Positions 46,487 through 59,000 of a DNA stretch of 64,000 nt are shown here, in pieces. The DNA is from Primulina eburnea (taxonomy: Eukaryota > Streptophyta > Magnoliopsida > Lamiales > Gesneriaceae), in the NCBI RefSeq assembly GCF_022965805.1, contig NW_027330904.1, positions 108,026 to 172,025 of the forward strand, read 5' to 3'. The position numbers and the translations under genes are program-made. Each line of letters begins with the position of its first letter. Within the stretch, counting starts at the first letter, position 1. The notes beneath the pieces are model-generated. The model was not told where the DNA came from, did no database searches, and saw only the letters and a list, made by a program, of their open reading frames with translations.

Positions 46487-49400
46487 TGACATTTCTATGG
46501 ACTTTATTTTGGGGTCGCCTAGGACTAAGAAGGGGAGGGATTCTATTTTTGTTGTTGTGGATAGATTCTCTAAGATGGCACATTTTATAGCTTGTCATAA
46601 AACCGATGATGCTTCAAACATTGCGGATTTGTTCTTTAGAGAAGTCGTTAGGTTGCATGGCATGCCTAGGACTATTGTTTCTGGTCGCGATGTTAAATTC
46701 TTTAGTTACTTTTGGAAGACTTTATGGGCTAAACTTGGCACAAAATTGTTGTTTTCTACTACTTGTCATCCTCAAACGGATGGACAAACTGAAGTTGTCA
46801 ATAGAACTTTGGGAACACTTTTGCGTGCTATTCTTAAAAAGAACTTGGATTGACATTTCTATGGACTTTATTTTGGGGTCGCCTAGGACTAAGAAGGGGA
46901 GGGATTCTATTTTTGTTGTTGTGGATAGATTCTCTAAGATGGCACATTTTATAGCTTGTCATAAAACCGATGATGCTTCAAACATTGCGGATTTGTTCTT
47001 TAGAGAAGTCGTTAGGTTGCATGGCATGCCTAGGACTATTGTTTCTGGTCGCGATGTTAAATTCTTGAGTTACTTTTGGAAGACTTTATGGGCTAAACTT
47101 GGCACAAAATTGTTGTTTTCTACTACTTGTCATCCTCAAACGGATGGACAAACTGAAGTTGTCAATAGAACTTTGGGAACACTTTTGCGTGCTATTCTTA
47201 AAAAGAACTTGGATTGACATTTCTATGGACTTTATTTTGGGGTTGCCTAGGACTAAGAAGGGGAGGGATTCTATTTTTGTTGTTGTGGATAGATTCTCTA
47301 AGATGGCACATTTTATAGCTTGTCATAAAACCGATGATGCTTCAAACATTGCGGATTTGTTCTTTAGAGAAGTCGTTAGGTTGCATGGCATGCCTAGGAC
47401 TATTGTTTCTGGTCGCGATGTTAAATTCTTGAGTTACTTTTGGAAGACTTTATGGGCTAAACTTGGCACAAAATTGTTGTTTTCTACTACTTGTCATCCT
47501 CAAACGGATGGACAAACTGAAGTTGTCAATAGAACTTTGGGAACACTTTTGCGTGCTATTCTTAAAAAGAACTTGGATTGACATTTCTATGGACTTTATT
47601 TTGGGGTCGCCTAGGACTAAGAAGGGGAGGGATTCTATTTTTGTTGTTGTGGATAGATTCTCTAAGATGGCACATTTTATAGCTTGTCATAAAACCGATG
47701 ATGCTTCAAACATTGCGGATTTGTTCTTTAGAGAAGTCGTTAGGTTGCATGGCATGCCTAGGACTATTGTTTCTGGTCGCGATGTTAAATTCTTTAGTTA
47801 CTTTTGGAAGACTTTATGGGCTAAACTTGGCACAAAATTGTTGTTTTCTACTACTTGTCATCCTCAAACGGATGGACAAACTGAAGTTGTCAATAGAACT
47901 TTGGGAACACTTTTGCGTGCTATTCTTAAAAAGAACTTGGATTGACATTTCTATGGACTTTATTTTGGGGTCGCCTAGGACTAAGAAGGGGAGGGATTCT
48001 ATTTTTGTTGTTGTGGATAGATTCTCTAAGATGGCACATTTTATAGCTTGTCATAAAACCGATGATGCTTCAAACATTGCGGATTTGTTCTTTAGAGAAG
48101 TCGTTAGGTTGCATGGCATGCCTAGGACTATTGTTTCTGGTCGCGATGTTAAATTCTTTAGTTACTTTTGGAAGACTTTATGGGCTAAACTTGGCACAAA
48201 ATTGTTGTTTTCTACTACTTGTCATCCTCAAACGGATGGACAAACTGAAGTTGTCAATAGAACTTTGGGAACACTTTTGCGTGCTATTCTTAAAAAGAAC
48301 TTGGATTGACATTTCTATGGACTTTATTTTGGGGTTGCCTAGGACTAAGAAGGGGAGGGATTCTATTTTTGTTGTTGTGGATAGATTCTCTAAGATGGCA
48401 CATTTTATAGCTTGTCATAAAACCGATGATGCTTCAAACATTGCGGATTTGTTCTTTAGAGAAGTCGTTAGGTTGCATGGCATGCCTAGGACTATTGTTT
48501 CTGGTCGCGATGTTAAATTCTTGAGTTACTTTTGGAAGACTTTATGGGCTAAACTTGGCACAAAATTGTTGTTTTCTACTACTTGTCATCCTCAAACGGA
48601 TGGACAAACTGAAGTTGTCAATAGAACTTTGGGAACACTTTTGCGTGCTATTCTTAAAAAGAACTTGGATTGACATTTCTATGGACTTTATTTTGGGGTC
48701 GCCTAGGACTAAGAAGGGGAGGGATTCTATTTTTGTTGTTGTGGATAGATTCTCTAAGATGGCACATTTTATAGCTTGTCATAAAACCGATGATGCTTCA
48801 AACATTGCGGATTTGTTCTTTAGAGAAGTCGTTAGGTTGCATGGCATGCCTAGGACTATTGTTTCTGGTCGCGATGTTAAATTCTTGAGTTACTTTTGGA
48901 AGACTTTATGGGCTAAACTTGGCACAAAATTGTTGTTTTCTACTACTTGTCATCCTCAAACGGATGGACAAACTGAAGTTGTCAATAGAACTTTGGGAAC
49001 ACTTTTGCGTGCTATTCTTAAAAAGAACTTGGATTGACATTTCTATGGACTTTATTTTGGGGTTGCCTAGGACTAAGAAGGGGAGGGATTCTATTTTTGT
49101 TGTTGTGGATAGATTCTCTAAGATGGCACATTTTATAGCTTGTCATAAAACCGATGATGCTTCAAACATTGCGGATTTGTTCTTTAGAGAAGTCGTTAGG
49201 TTGCATGGCATGCCTAGGACTATTGTTTCTGGTCGCGATGTTAAATTCTTGAGTTACTTTTGGAAGACTTTATGGGCTAAACTTGGCACAAAATTGTTGT
49301 TTTCTACTACTTGTCATCCTCAAACGGATGGACAAACTGAAGTTGTCAATAGAACTTTGGGAACACTTTTGCGTGCTATTCTTAAAAAGAACTTGGATTG

Positions 49401-52400
49401 ACATTTCTATGGACTTTATTTTGGGGTCGCCTAGGACTAAGAAGGGGAGGGATTCTATTTTTGTTGTTGTGGATAGATTCTCTAAGATGGCACATTTTAT
49501 AGCTTGTCATAAAACCGATGATGCTTCAAACATTGCGGATTTGTTCTTTAGAGAAGTCGTTAGGTTGCATGGCATGCCTAGGACTATTGTTTCTGGTCGC
49601 GATGTTAAATTCTTGAGTTACTTTTGGAAGACTTTATGGGCTAAACTTGGCACAAAATTGTTGTTTTCTACTACTTGTCATCCTCAAACGGATGGACAAA
49701 CTGAAGTTGTCAATAGAACTTTGGGAACACTTTTGCGTGCTATTCTTAAAAAGAACTTGGATTGACATTTCTATGGACTTTATTTTGGGGTTGCCTAGGA
49801 CTAAGAAGGGGAGGGATTCTATTTTTGTTGTTGTGGATAGATTCTCTAAGATGGCACATTTTATAGCTTGTCATAAAACCGATGATGCTTCAAACATTGC
49901 GGATTTGTTCTTTAGAGAAGTCGTTAGGTTGCATGGCATGCCTAGGACTATTGTTTCTGGTCGCGATGTTAAATTCTTGAGTTACTTTTGGAAGACTTTA
50001 TGGGCTAAACTTGGCACAAAATTGTTGTTTTCTACTACTTGTCATCCTCAAACGGATGGACAAACTGAAGTTGTCAATAGAACTTTGGGAACACCTTTGC
50101 GTGCTATTCTTAAAAAGAACTTGGATTGACATTTCTATGGACTTTATTTTGGGGTCGCCTAGGACTAAGAAGGGGAGGGATTCTATTTTTGTTGTTGTGG
50201 ATAGATTCTCTAAGATGGCACATTTTATAGCTTGTCATAAAACCGATGATGCTTCAAACATTGCGGATTTGTTCTTTAGAGAAGTCGTTAGGTTGCATGG
50301 CATGCCTAGGACTATTGTTTCTGGTCGCGATGTTAAATTCTTGAGTTACTTTTGGAAGACTTTATGGGCTAAACTTGGCACAAAATTGTTGTTTTCTACT
50401 ACTTGTCATCCTCAAACGGATGGACAAACTGAAGTTGTCAATAGAACTTTGGGAACACTTTTGCGTGCTATTCTTAAAAAGAACTTGGATTGACATTTCT
50501 ATGGACTTTATTTTGGGGTTGCCTAGGACTAAGAAGGGGAGGGATTCTATTTTTGTTGTTGTGGATAGATTCTCTAAGATGGCACATTTTATAGCTTGTC
50601 ATAAAACCGATGATGCTTCAAACATTGCGGATTTGTTCTTTAGAGAAGTCGTTAGGTTGCATGGCAGTGCCTAGGACTATTGTTTCTGGTCGCGATGTTA
50701 AATTCTTGAGTTACTTTTGGAAGACTTTATGGGCTAAACTTGGCACAAAATTGTTGTTTTCTACTACTTGTCATCCTCAAACGGATGGACAAACTGAAGT
50801 TGTCAATAGAACTTTGGGAACACTTTTGCGTGCTATTCTTAAAAAGAACTTGGATTGACATTTCTATGGACTTTATTTTGGGGTCGCCTAGGACTAAGAA
50901 GGGGAGGGATTCTATTTTTGTTGTTGTGGATAGATTCTCTAAGATGGCACATTTTATAGCTTGTCATAAAACCGATGATGCTTCAAACATTGCGGATTTG
51001 TTCTTTAGAGAAGTCGTTAGGTTGCATGGCATGCCTAGGACTATTGTTTCTGGTCGCGATGTTAAATTCTTTAGTTACTATTGGAAGACTTTATGGGCTA
51101 AACTTGGCACAAAATTGTTGTTTTCTACTACTTGTCATCCTCAAACGGATGGACAAACTGAAGTTGTCAATAGAACTTTGGGAACACTTTTGCGTGCTAT
51201 TCTTAAAAAGAACTTGGATTGACATTTCTATGGACTTTATTTTGGGGTTGCCTAGGACTAAGAAGGGGAGGGATTCTATTTTTGTTGTTGTGGATAGATT
51301 CTCTAAGATGGCACATTTTATAGCTTGTCATAAAACCGATGATGCTTCAAACATTGCGGATTTGTTCTTTAGAGAAGTCGTTAGGTTGCATGGCAGTGCC
51401 TAGGACTATTGTTTCTGGTCGCGATGTTAAATTCTTGAGTTACTTTTGGAAGACTTTATGGGCTAAACTTGGCACAAAATTGTTGTTTTCTACTACTTGT
51501 CATCCTCAAACGGATGGACAAACTGAAGTTGTCAATAGAACTTTGGGAACACTTTGCGTGCTATTCTTAAAAAGAACTTGGATTGACATTTCTATGGACT
51601 TTATTTTGGGGTCGCCTAGGACTAAGAAGGGGAGGGATTCTATTTTTGTTGTTGTGGATAGATTCTCTAAGATGGCACATTTTATAGCTTGTCATAAAAC
51701 CGATGATGCTTCAAACATTGCGGATTTGTTCTTTAGAGAAGTCGTTAGGTTGCATGGCATGCCTAGGACTATTGTTTCTGGTCGCGATGTTAAATTCTTG
51801 AGTTACTTTTGGAAGACTTTATGGGCTAAACTTGGCACAAAATTGTTGTTTTCTACTACTTGTCATCCTCAAACGGATGGACAAACTGAAGTTGTCAATA
51901 GAACTTTGGGAACACTTTTGCGTGCTATTCTTAAAAAGAACTTGGATTGACATTTCTATGGACTTTATTTTGGGGTCGCCTAGGACTAAGAAGGGGAGGG
52001 ATTCTATTTTTGTTGTTGTGGATAGATTCTCTAAGATGGCACATTTTATAGCTTGTCATAAAACCGATGATGCTTCAAACATTGCGGATTTGTTCTTTAG
52101 AGAAGTCGTTAGGTTGCATGGCATGCCTAGGACTATTGTTTCTGGTCGCGATGTTAAATTCTTGAGTTACTTTTGGAAGACTTTATGGGCTAAACTTGGC
52201 ACAAAATTGTTGTTTTCTACTACTTGTCATCCTCAAACGGATGGACAAACTGAAGTTGTCAATAGAACTTTGGGAACACTTTTGCGTGCTATTCTTAAAA
52301 AGAACTTGGATTGACATTTCTATGGACTTTATTTTGGGGTTGCCTAGGACTAAGAAGGGGAGGGATTCTATTTTTGTTGTTGTGGATAGATTCTCTAAGA

Positions 52401-55400
52401 TGGCACATTTTATAGCTTGTCATAAAACCGATGATGCTTCAAACATTGCGGATTTGTTCTTTAGAGAAGTCGTTAGGTTGCATGGCATGCCTAGGACTAT
52501 TGTTTCTGGTCGCGATGTTAAATTCTTTAGTTACTTTTGGAAGACTTTATGGGCTAAACTTGGCACAAAATTGTTGTTTTCTACTACTTGTCATCCTCAA
52601 ACGGATGGACAAACTGAAGTTGTCAATAGAACTTTGGGAACACTTTTGCGTGCTATTCTTAAAAAGAACTTGGATTGACATTTCTATGGACTTTATTTTG
52701 GGGTTGCCTAGGACTAAGAAGGGGAGGGATTCTATTTTTGTTGTTGTGGATAGATTCTCTAAGATGGCACATTTTATAGCTTGTCATAAAACCGATGATG
52801 CTTCAAACATTGCGGATTTGTTCTTTAGAGAAGTCGTTAGGTTGCATGGCATGCCTAGGACTATTGTTTCTGGTCGCGATGTTAAATTCTTGAGTTACTT
52901 TTGGAAGACTTTATGGGCTAAACTTGGCACAAAATTGTTGTTTTCTACTACTTGTCATCCTCAAACGGATGGACAAACTGAAGTTGTCAATAGAACTTTG
53001 GGAACACTTTTGCGTGCTATTCTTAAAAAGAACTTGGATTGACATTTCTATGGACTTTATTTTGGGGTCGCCTAGGACTAAGAAGGGGAGGGATTCTATT
53101 TTTGTTGTTGTGGATAGATTCTCTAAGATGGCACATTTTATAGCTTGTCATAAAACCGATGATGCTTCAAACATTGCGGATTTGTTCTTTAGAGAAGTCG
53201 TTAGGTTGCATGGCATGCCTAGGACTATTGTTTCTGGTCGCGATGTTAAATTCTTGAGTTACTTTTGGAAGACTTTATGGGCTAAACTTGGCACAAAATT
53301 GTTGTTTTCTACTACTTGTCATCCTCAAACGGATGGACAAACTGAAGTTGTCAATAGAACTTTGGGAACACTTTTGCGTGCTATTCTTAAAAAGAACTTG
53401 GATTGACATTTCTATGGACTTTATTTTGGGGTCGCCTAGGACTAAGAAGGGGAGGGATTCTATTTTTGTTGTTGTGGATAGATTCTCTAAGATGGCACAT
53501 TTTATAGCTTGTCATAAAACCGATGATGCTTCAAACATTGCGGATTTGTTCTTTAGAGAAGTCGTTAGGTTGCATGGCATGCCTAGGACTATTGTTTCTG
53601 GTCGCGATGTTAAATTCTTGAGTTACTTTTGGAAGACTTTATGGGCTAAACTTGGCACAAAATTGTTGTTTTCTACTACTTGTCATCCTCAAACGGATGG
53701 ACAAACTGAAGTTGTCAATAGAACTTTGGGAACACTTTTGCGTGCTATTCTTAAAAAGAACTTGGATTGACATTTCTATGGACTTTATTTTGGGGTTGCC
53801 TAGGACTAAGAAGGGGAGGGATTCTATTTTTGTTGTTGTGGATAGATTCTCTAAGATGGCACATTTTATAGCTTGTCATAAAACCGATGATGCTTCAAAC
53901 ATTGCGGATTTGTTCTTTAGAGAAGTCGTTAGGTTGCATGGCATGCCTAGGACTATTGTTTCTGGTCGCGATGTTAAATTCTTGAGTTACTTTTGGAAGA
54001 CTTTATGGGCTAAACTTGGCACAAAATTGTTGTTTTCTACTACTTGTCATCCTCAAACGGATGGACAAACTGAAGTTGTCAATAGAACTTTGGGAACACT
54101 TTTGCGTGCTATTCTTAAAAAGAACTTGGATTGACATTTCTATGGACTTTATTTTGGGGTTGCCTAGGACTAAGAAGGGGAGGGATTCTATTTTTGTTGT
54201 TGTGGATAGATTCTCTAAGATGGCACATTTTATAGCTTGTCATAAAACCGATGATGCTTCAAACATTGCGGATTTGTTCTTTAGAGAAGTCGTTAGGTTG
54301 CATGGCATGCCTAGGACTATTGTTTCTGGTCGCGATGTTAAATTCTTGAGTTACTTTTGGAAGACTTTATGGGCTAAACTTGGCACAAAATTGTTGTTTT
54401 CTACTACTTGTCATCCTCAAACGGATGGACAAACTGAAGTTGTCAATAGAACTTTGGGAACACTTTTGCGTGCTATTCTTAAAAAGAACTTGGATTGACA
54501 TTTCTATGGACTTTATTTTGGGGTTGCCTAGGACTAAGAAGGGGAGGGATTCTATTTTTGTTGTTGTGGATAGATTCTCTAAGATGGCACATTTTATAGC
54601 TTGTCATAAAACCGATGATGCTTCAAACATTGCGGATTTGTTCTTTAGAGAAGTCGTTAGGTTGCATGGCATGCCTAGGACTATTGTTTCTGGTCGCGAT
54701 GTTAAATTCTTGAGTTACTTTTGGAAGACTTTATGGGCTAAACTTGGCACAAAATTGTTGTTTTCTACTACTTGTCATCCTCAAACGGATGGACAAACTG
54801 AAGTTGTCAATAGAACTTTGGGAACACTTTTGCGTGCTATTCTTAAAAAGAACTTGGATTGACATTTCTATGGACTTTATTTTGGGGTTGCCTAGGACTA
54901 AGAAGGGGAGGGATTCTATTTTTGTTGTTGTGGATAGATTCTCTAAGATGGCACATTTTATAGCTTGTCATAAAACCGATGATGCTTCAAACATTGCGGA
55001 TTTGTTCTTTAGAGAAGTCGTTAGGTTGCATGGCATGCCTAGGACTATTGTTTCTGGTCGCGATGTTAAATTCTTGAGTTACTTTTGGAAGACTTTATGG
55101 GCTAAACTTGGCACAAAATTGTTGTTTTCTACTACTTGTCATCCTCAAACGGATGGACAAACTGAAGTTGTCAATAGAACTTTGGGAACACTTTTGCGTG
55201 CTATTCTTAAAAAGAACTTGGATTGACATTTCTATGGACTTTATTTTGGGGTCGCCTAGGACTAAGAAGGGGAGGGATTCTATTTTTGTTGTTGTGGATA
55301 GATTCTCTAAGATGGCACATTTTATAGCTTGTCATAAAACCGATGATGCTTCAAACATTGCGGATTTGTTCTTTAGAGAAGTCGTTAGGTTGCATGGCAT

Positions 55401-55417
55401 GCCTAGGACTATTGTTT
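46487..55417 (+). repeat. Integrase-derived satellite, block 3b: about 24 near-identical units
   Basis: Regular 364-bp monomers (starts 46488, 46852, 47216 and on to 55225). Differences are limited mainly to TTGCC/TCGCC, TTCTTGAG/TTCTTTAG and two GGCAGTGCC units (about 50665 and 51394). From about 53769 to 55224 units are essentially identical. The last unit decays abruptly at 55418. Such a homogenised core with diverged edges is usual for satellites. Confidence 0.96.
54497..54860 (+). pseudogene. Exemplar 364-bp monomer: Ty3/gypsy integrase catalytic core fragment
   Basis: In the integrase frame the unit reads [18 protein letters not shown] and on to AILKKNLD and a TGA at 54860-54862. It matches the rve/DDE core of plant Ty3/gypsy integrases: first Asp at 54509-54511 (MDF), second position at 54692-54694 (VSGRD, Gly instead of the expected Asp), Glu at 54800-54802 (GQTEVVNR), spacing D-x60-D-x35-E. 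HHCC and chromodomain regions are absent. The unit length is 3n+1, so the frame shifts at every junction and a stop ends each copy. It is a satellite monomer, not an expressed enzyme as far as the sequence shows. Confidence 0.93.
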
Positions 55418-56028
55418 AAGGTCGTGATTTAAATTCGTTACTTTGGAAACATAGGGCAACGCACAAAATTGTTGTTTCCTACTGTCACTCTAAAGAACAA
55501 CTCCGAAGTTTGTCAATAAAGTCATTTATTGATACTATCTTAACAACAACATAAGAAATATGGATCTCTATCCCCTTTTAGTGCAAGCGAGGGGAAATGT
55601 CAATCAATTTTTTGTTATTTTTAGTAGAAGAGCAAGCAAAAGATGTTGTCAAAACCAAAGTTTAGACAACTTATGTCCATCGTTATAGTAGAAAAAACAT
55701 TTGTGCCAAGTTAGCCCTCCAAAAGTAACTCAAGAATTTAAACGCGACCAGAACAATAGTCCTAGGCCATGCAACGACTTCCTAAGAAACAAATCGCAAT
55801 GTTGAAGCATCATCGTTTATAGTAGAATGTGCCATCTTAGAGAATTATCACAACAACAAAAAAGAATCCTCCTCTTAGTTAGGAACCCAAATAAAGTCCA
55901 TAGAAATGTCAACCAAGTCTTTTAAGAAAGCACCAAAAGTGTCCCAATTTTAGACACTTCATTGTCCTCGTTGAATGACAGTATAGAAAACAACATTTTA
56001 AGTTAGCCCATAAGTCTTTACACAAGAT
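55418..56028. repeat. Degenerate turnaround between plus and minus satellite arms
   Basis: Plus-strand monomer sequence becomes corrupted at 55418 and can be followed to about 55560. From about 55594 (AAATGTCAATC) the sequence follows the minus-strand monomer with dense small deletions and substitutions, becoming regular near 56029. The centre (about 55569-55590) has a short CCCCT...AGGGG inverted pair. Nothing unique is inserted. The dense one-base indels resemble unpolished long-read sequence. Confidence 0.85.
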
Positions 56029-59000
56029 AACATCGCGACCAGAAACAATAGTCCTAGGCATGCCATGCAACCTAACGACTTCTCTAAAGAACAAATCCGC
56101 AATGTTTGAAGCATCATCGGTTTTATGACAAGCTATAAAATGTGCCATCTTAGAGAATCTATCCACAACAACAAAAATAGAATCCCTCCCCTTCTTAGTC
56201 CTAGGCAACCCCAAAATAAAGTCCATAGAAATGTCAATCCAAGTTCTTTTTAAGAATAGCACGCAAAAGTGTTCCCAAAGTTCTATTGACAACTTCAGTT
56301 TGTCCATCCGTTTGAGGATGACAAGTAGTAGAAAACAACAATTTTGTGCCAAGTTTAGCCCATAAAGTCTTCCAAAAGTAACTCAAGAATTTAACATCGC
56401 GACCAGAAACAATAGTCCTAGGCATGCCATGCAACCTAACGACTTCTCTAAAGAACAAATCCGCAATGTTTGAAGCATCATCGGTTTTATGACAAGCTAT
56501 AAAATGTGCCATCTTAGAGAATCTATCCACAACAACAAAAATAGAATCCCTCCCCTTCTTAGTCCTAGGCAACCCCAAAATAAAGTCCATAGAAATGTCA
56601 ATCCAAGTTCTTTTTAAGAATAGCACGCAAAAGTGTTCCCAAAGTTCTATTGACAACTTCAGTTTGTCCATCCGTTTGAGGATGACAAGTAGTAGAAAAC
56701 AACAATTTTGTGCCAAGTTTAGCCCATAAAGTCTTCCAAAAGTAACTCAAGAATTTAACATCGCGACCAGAAACAATAGTCCTAGGCATGCCATGCAACC
56801 TAACGACTTCTCTAAAGAACAAATCCGCAATGTTTGAAGCATCATCGGTTTTATGACAAGCTATAAAATGTGCCATCTTAGAGAATCTATCCACAACAAC
56901 AAAAATAGAATCCCTCCCCTTCTTAGTCCTAGGCAACCCCAAAATAAAGTCCATAGAAATGTCAATCCAAGTTCTTTTTAAGAATAGCACGCAAAAGTGT
57001 TCCCAAAGTTCTATTGACAACTTCAGTTTGTCCATCCGTTTGAGGATGACAAGTAGTAGAAAACAACAATTTTGTGCCAAGTTTAGCCCATAAAGTCTTC
57101 CAAAAGTAACTCAAGAATTTAACATCGCGACCAGAAACAATAGTCCTAGGCATGCCATGCAACCTAACGACTTCTCTAAAGAACAAATCCGCAATGTTTG
57201 AAGCATCATCGGTTTTATGACAAGCTATAAAATGTGCCATCTTAGAGAATCTATCCACAACAACAAAAATAGAATCCCTCCCCTTCTTAGTCCTAGGCAA
57301 CCCCAAAATAAAGTCCATAGAAATGTCAATCCAAGTTCTTTTTAAGAATAGCACGCAAAAGTGTTCCCAAAGTTCTATTGACAACTTCAGTTTGTCCATC
57401 CGTTTGAGGATGACAAGTAGTAGAAAACAACAATTTTGTGCCAAGTTTAGCCCATAAAGTCTTCCAAAAGTAACTCAAGAATTTAACATCGCGACCAGAA
57501 ACAATAGTCCTAGGCATGCCATGCAACCTAACGACTTCTCTAAAGAACAAATCCGCAATGTTTGAAGCATCATCGGTTTTATGACAAGCTATAAAATGTG
57601 CCATCTTAGAGAATCTATCCACAACAACAAAAATAGAATCCCTCCCCTTCTTAGTCCTAGGCAACCCCAAAATAAAGTCCATAGAAATGTCAATCCAAGT
57701 TCTTTTTAAGAATAGCACGCAAAAGTGTTCCCAAAGTTCTATTGACAACTTCAGTTTGTCCATCCGTTTGAGGATGACAAGTAGTAGAAAACAACAATTT
57801 TGTGCCAAGTTTAGCCCATAAAGTCTTCCAAAAGTAACTCAAGAATTTAACATCGCGACCAGAAACAATAGTCCTAGGCATGCCATGCAACCTAACGACT
57901 TCTCTAAAGAACAAATCCGCAATGTTTGAAGCATCATCGGTTTTATGACAAGCTATAAAATGTGCCATCTTAGAGAATCTATCCACAACAACAAAAATAG
58001 AATCCCTCCCCTTCTTAGTCCTAGGCAACCCCAAAATAAAGTCCATAGAAATGTCAATCCAAGTTCTTTTTAAGAATAGCACGCAAAAGTGTTCCCAAAG
58101 TTCTATTGACAACTTCAGTTTGTCCATCCGTTTGAGGATGACAAGTAGTAGAAAACAACAATTTTGTGCCAAGTTTAGCCCATAAAGTCTTCCAAAAGTA
58201 ACTCAAGAATTTAACATCGCGACCAGAAACAATAGTCCTAGGCATGCCATGCAACCTAACGACTTCTCTAAAGAACAAATCCGCAATGTTTGAAGCATCA
58301 TCGGTTTTATGACAAGCTATAAAATGTGCCATCTTAGAGAATCTATCCACAACAACAAAAATAGAATCCCTCCCCTTCTTAGTCCTAGGCAACCCCAAAA
58401 TAAAGTCCATAGAAATGTCAATCCAAGTTCTTTTAAGAATAGCACGCAAAAGTGTTCCCAAAGTTCTATTGACAACTTCAGTTTGTCCATCCGTTTGAGG
58501 ATGACAAGTAGTAGAAAACAACAATTTTGTGCCAAGTTTAGCCCATAAAGTCTTCCAAAAGTAACTCAAGAATTTAACATCGCGACCAGAAACAATAGTC
58601 CTAGGCATGCCATGCAACCTAACGACTTCTCTAAAGAACAAATCCGCAATGTTTGAAGCATCATCGGTTTTATGACAAGCTATAAAATGTGCCATCTTAG
58701 AGAATCTATCCACAACAACAAAAATAGAATCCCTCCCCTTCTTAGTCCTAGGCAACCCCAAAATAAAGTCCATAGAAATGTCAATCCAAGTTCTTTTTAA
58801 GAATAGCACGCAAAAGTGTTCCCAAAGTTCTATTGACAACTTCAGTTTGTCCATCCGTTTGAGGATGACAAGTAGTAGAAAACAACAATTTTGTGCCAAG
58901 TTTAGCCCATAAAGTCTTCCAAAAGTAACTCAAGAATTTAACATCGCGACCAGAAACAATAGTCCTAGGCATGCCATGCAACCTAACGACTTCTCTAAAG

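Noticed and set aside
55418..56028. A unique spacer or separate element at the strand switch
   Set aside because: On inspection every stretch can be matched, with many small errors, to plus- or minus-strand monomer. No unrelated sequence of meaningful length remains.
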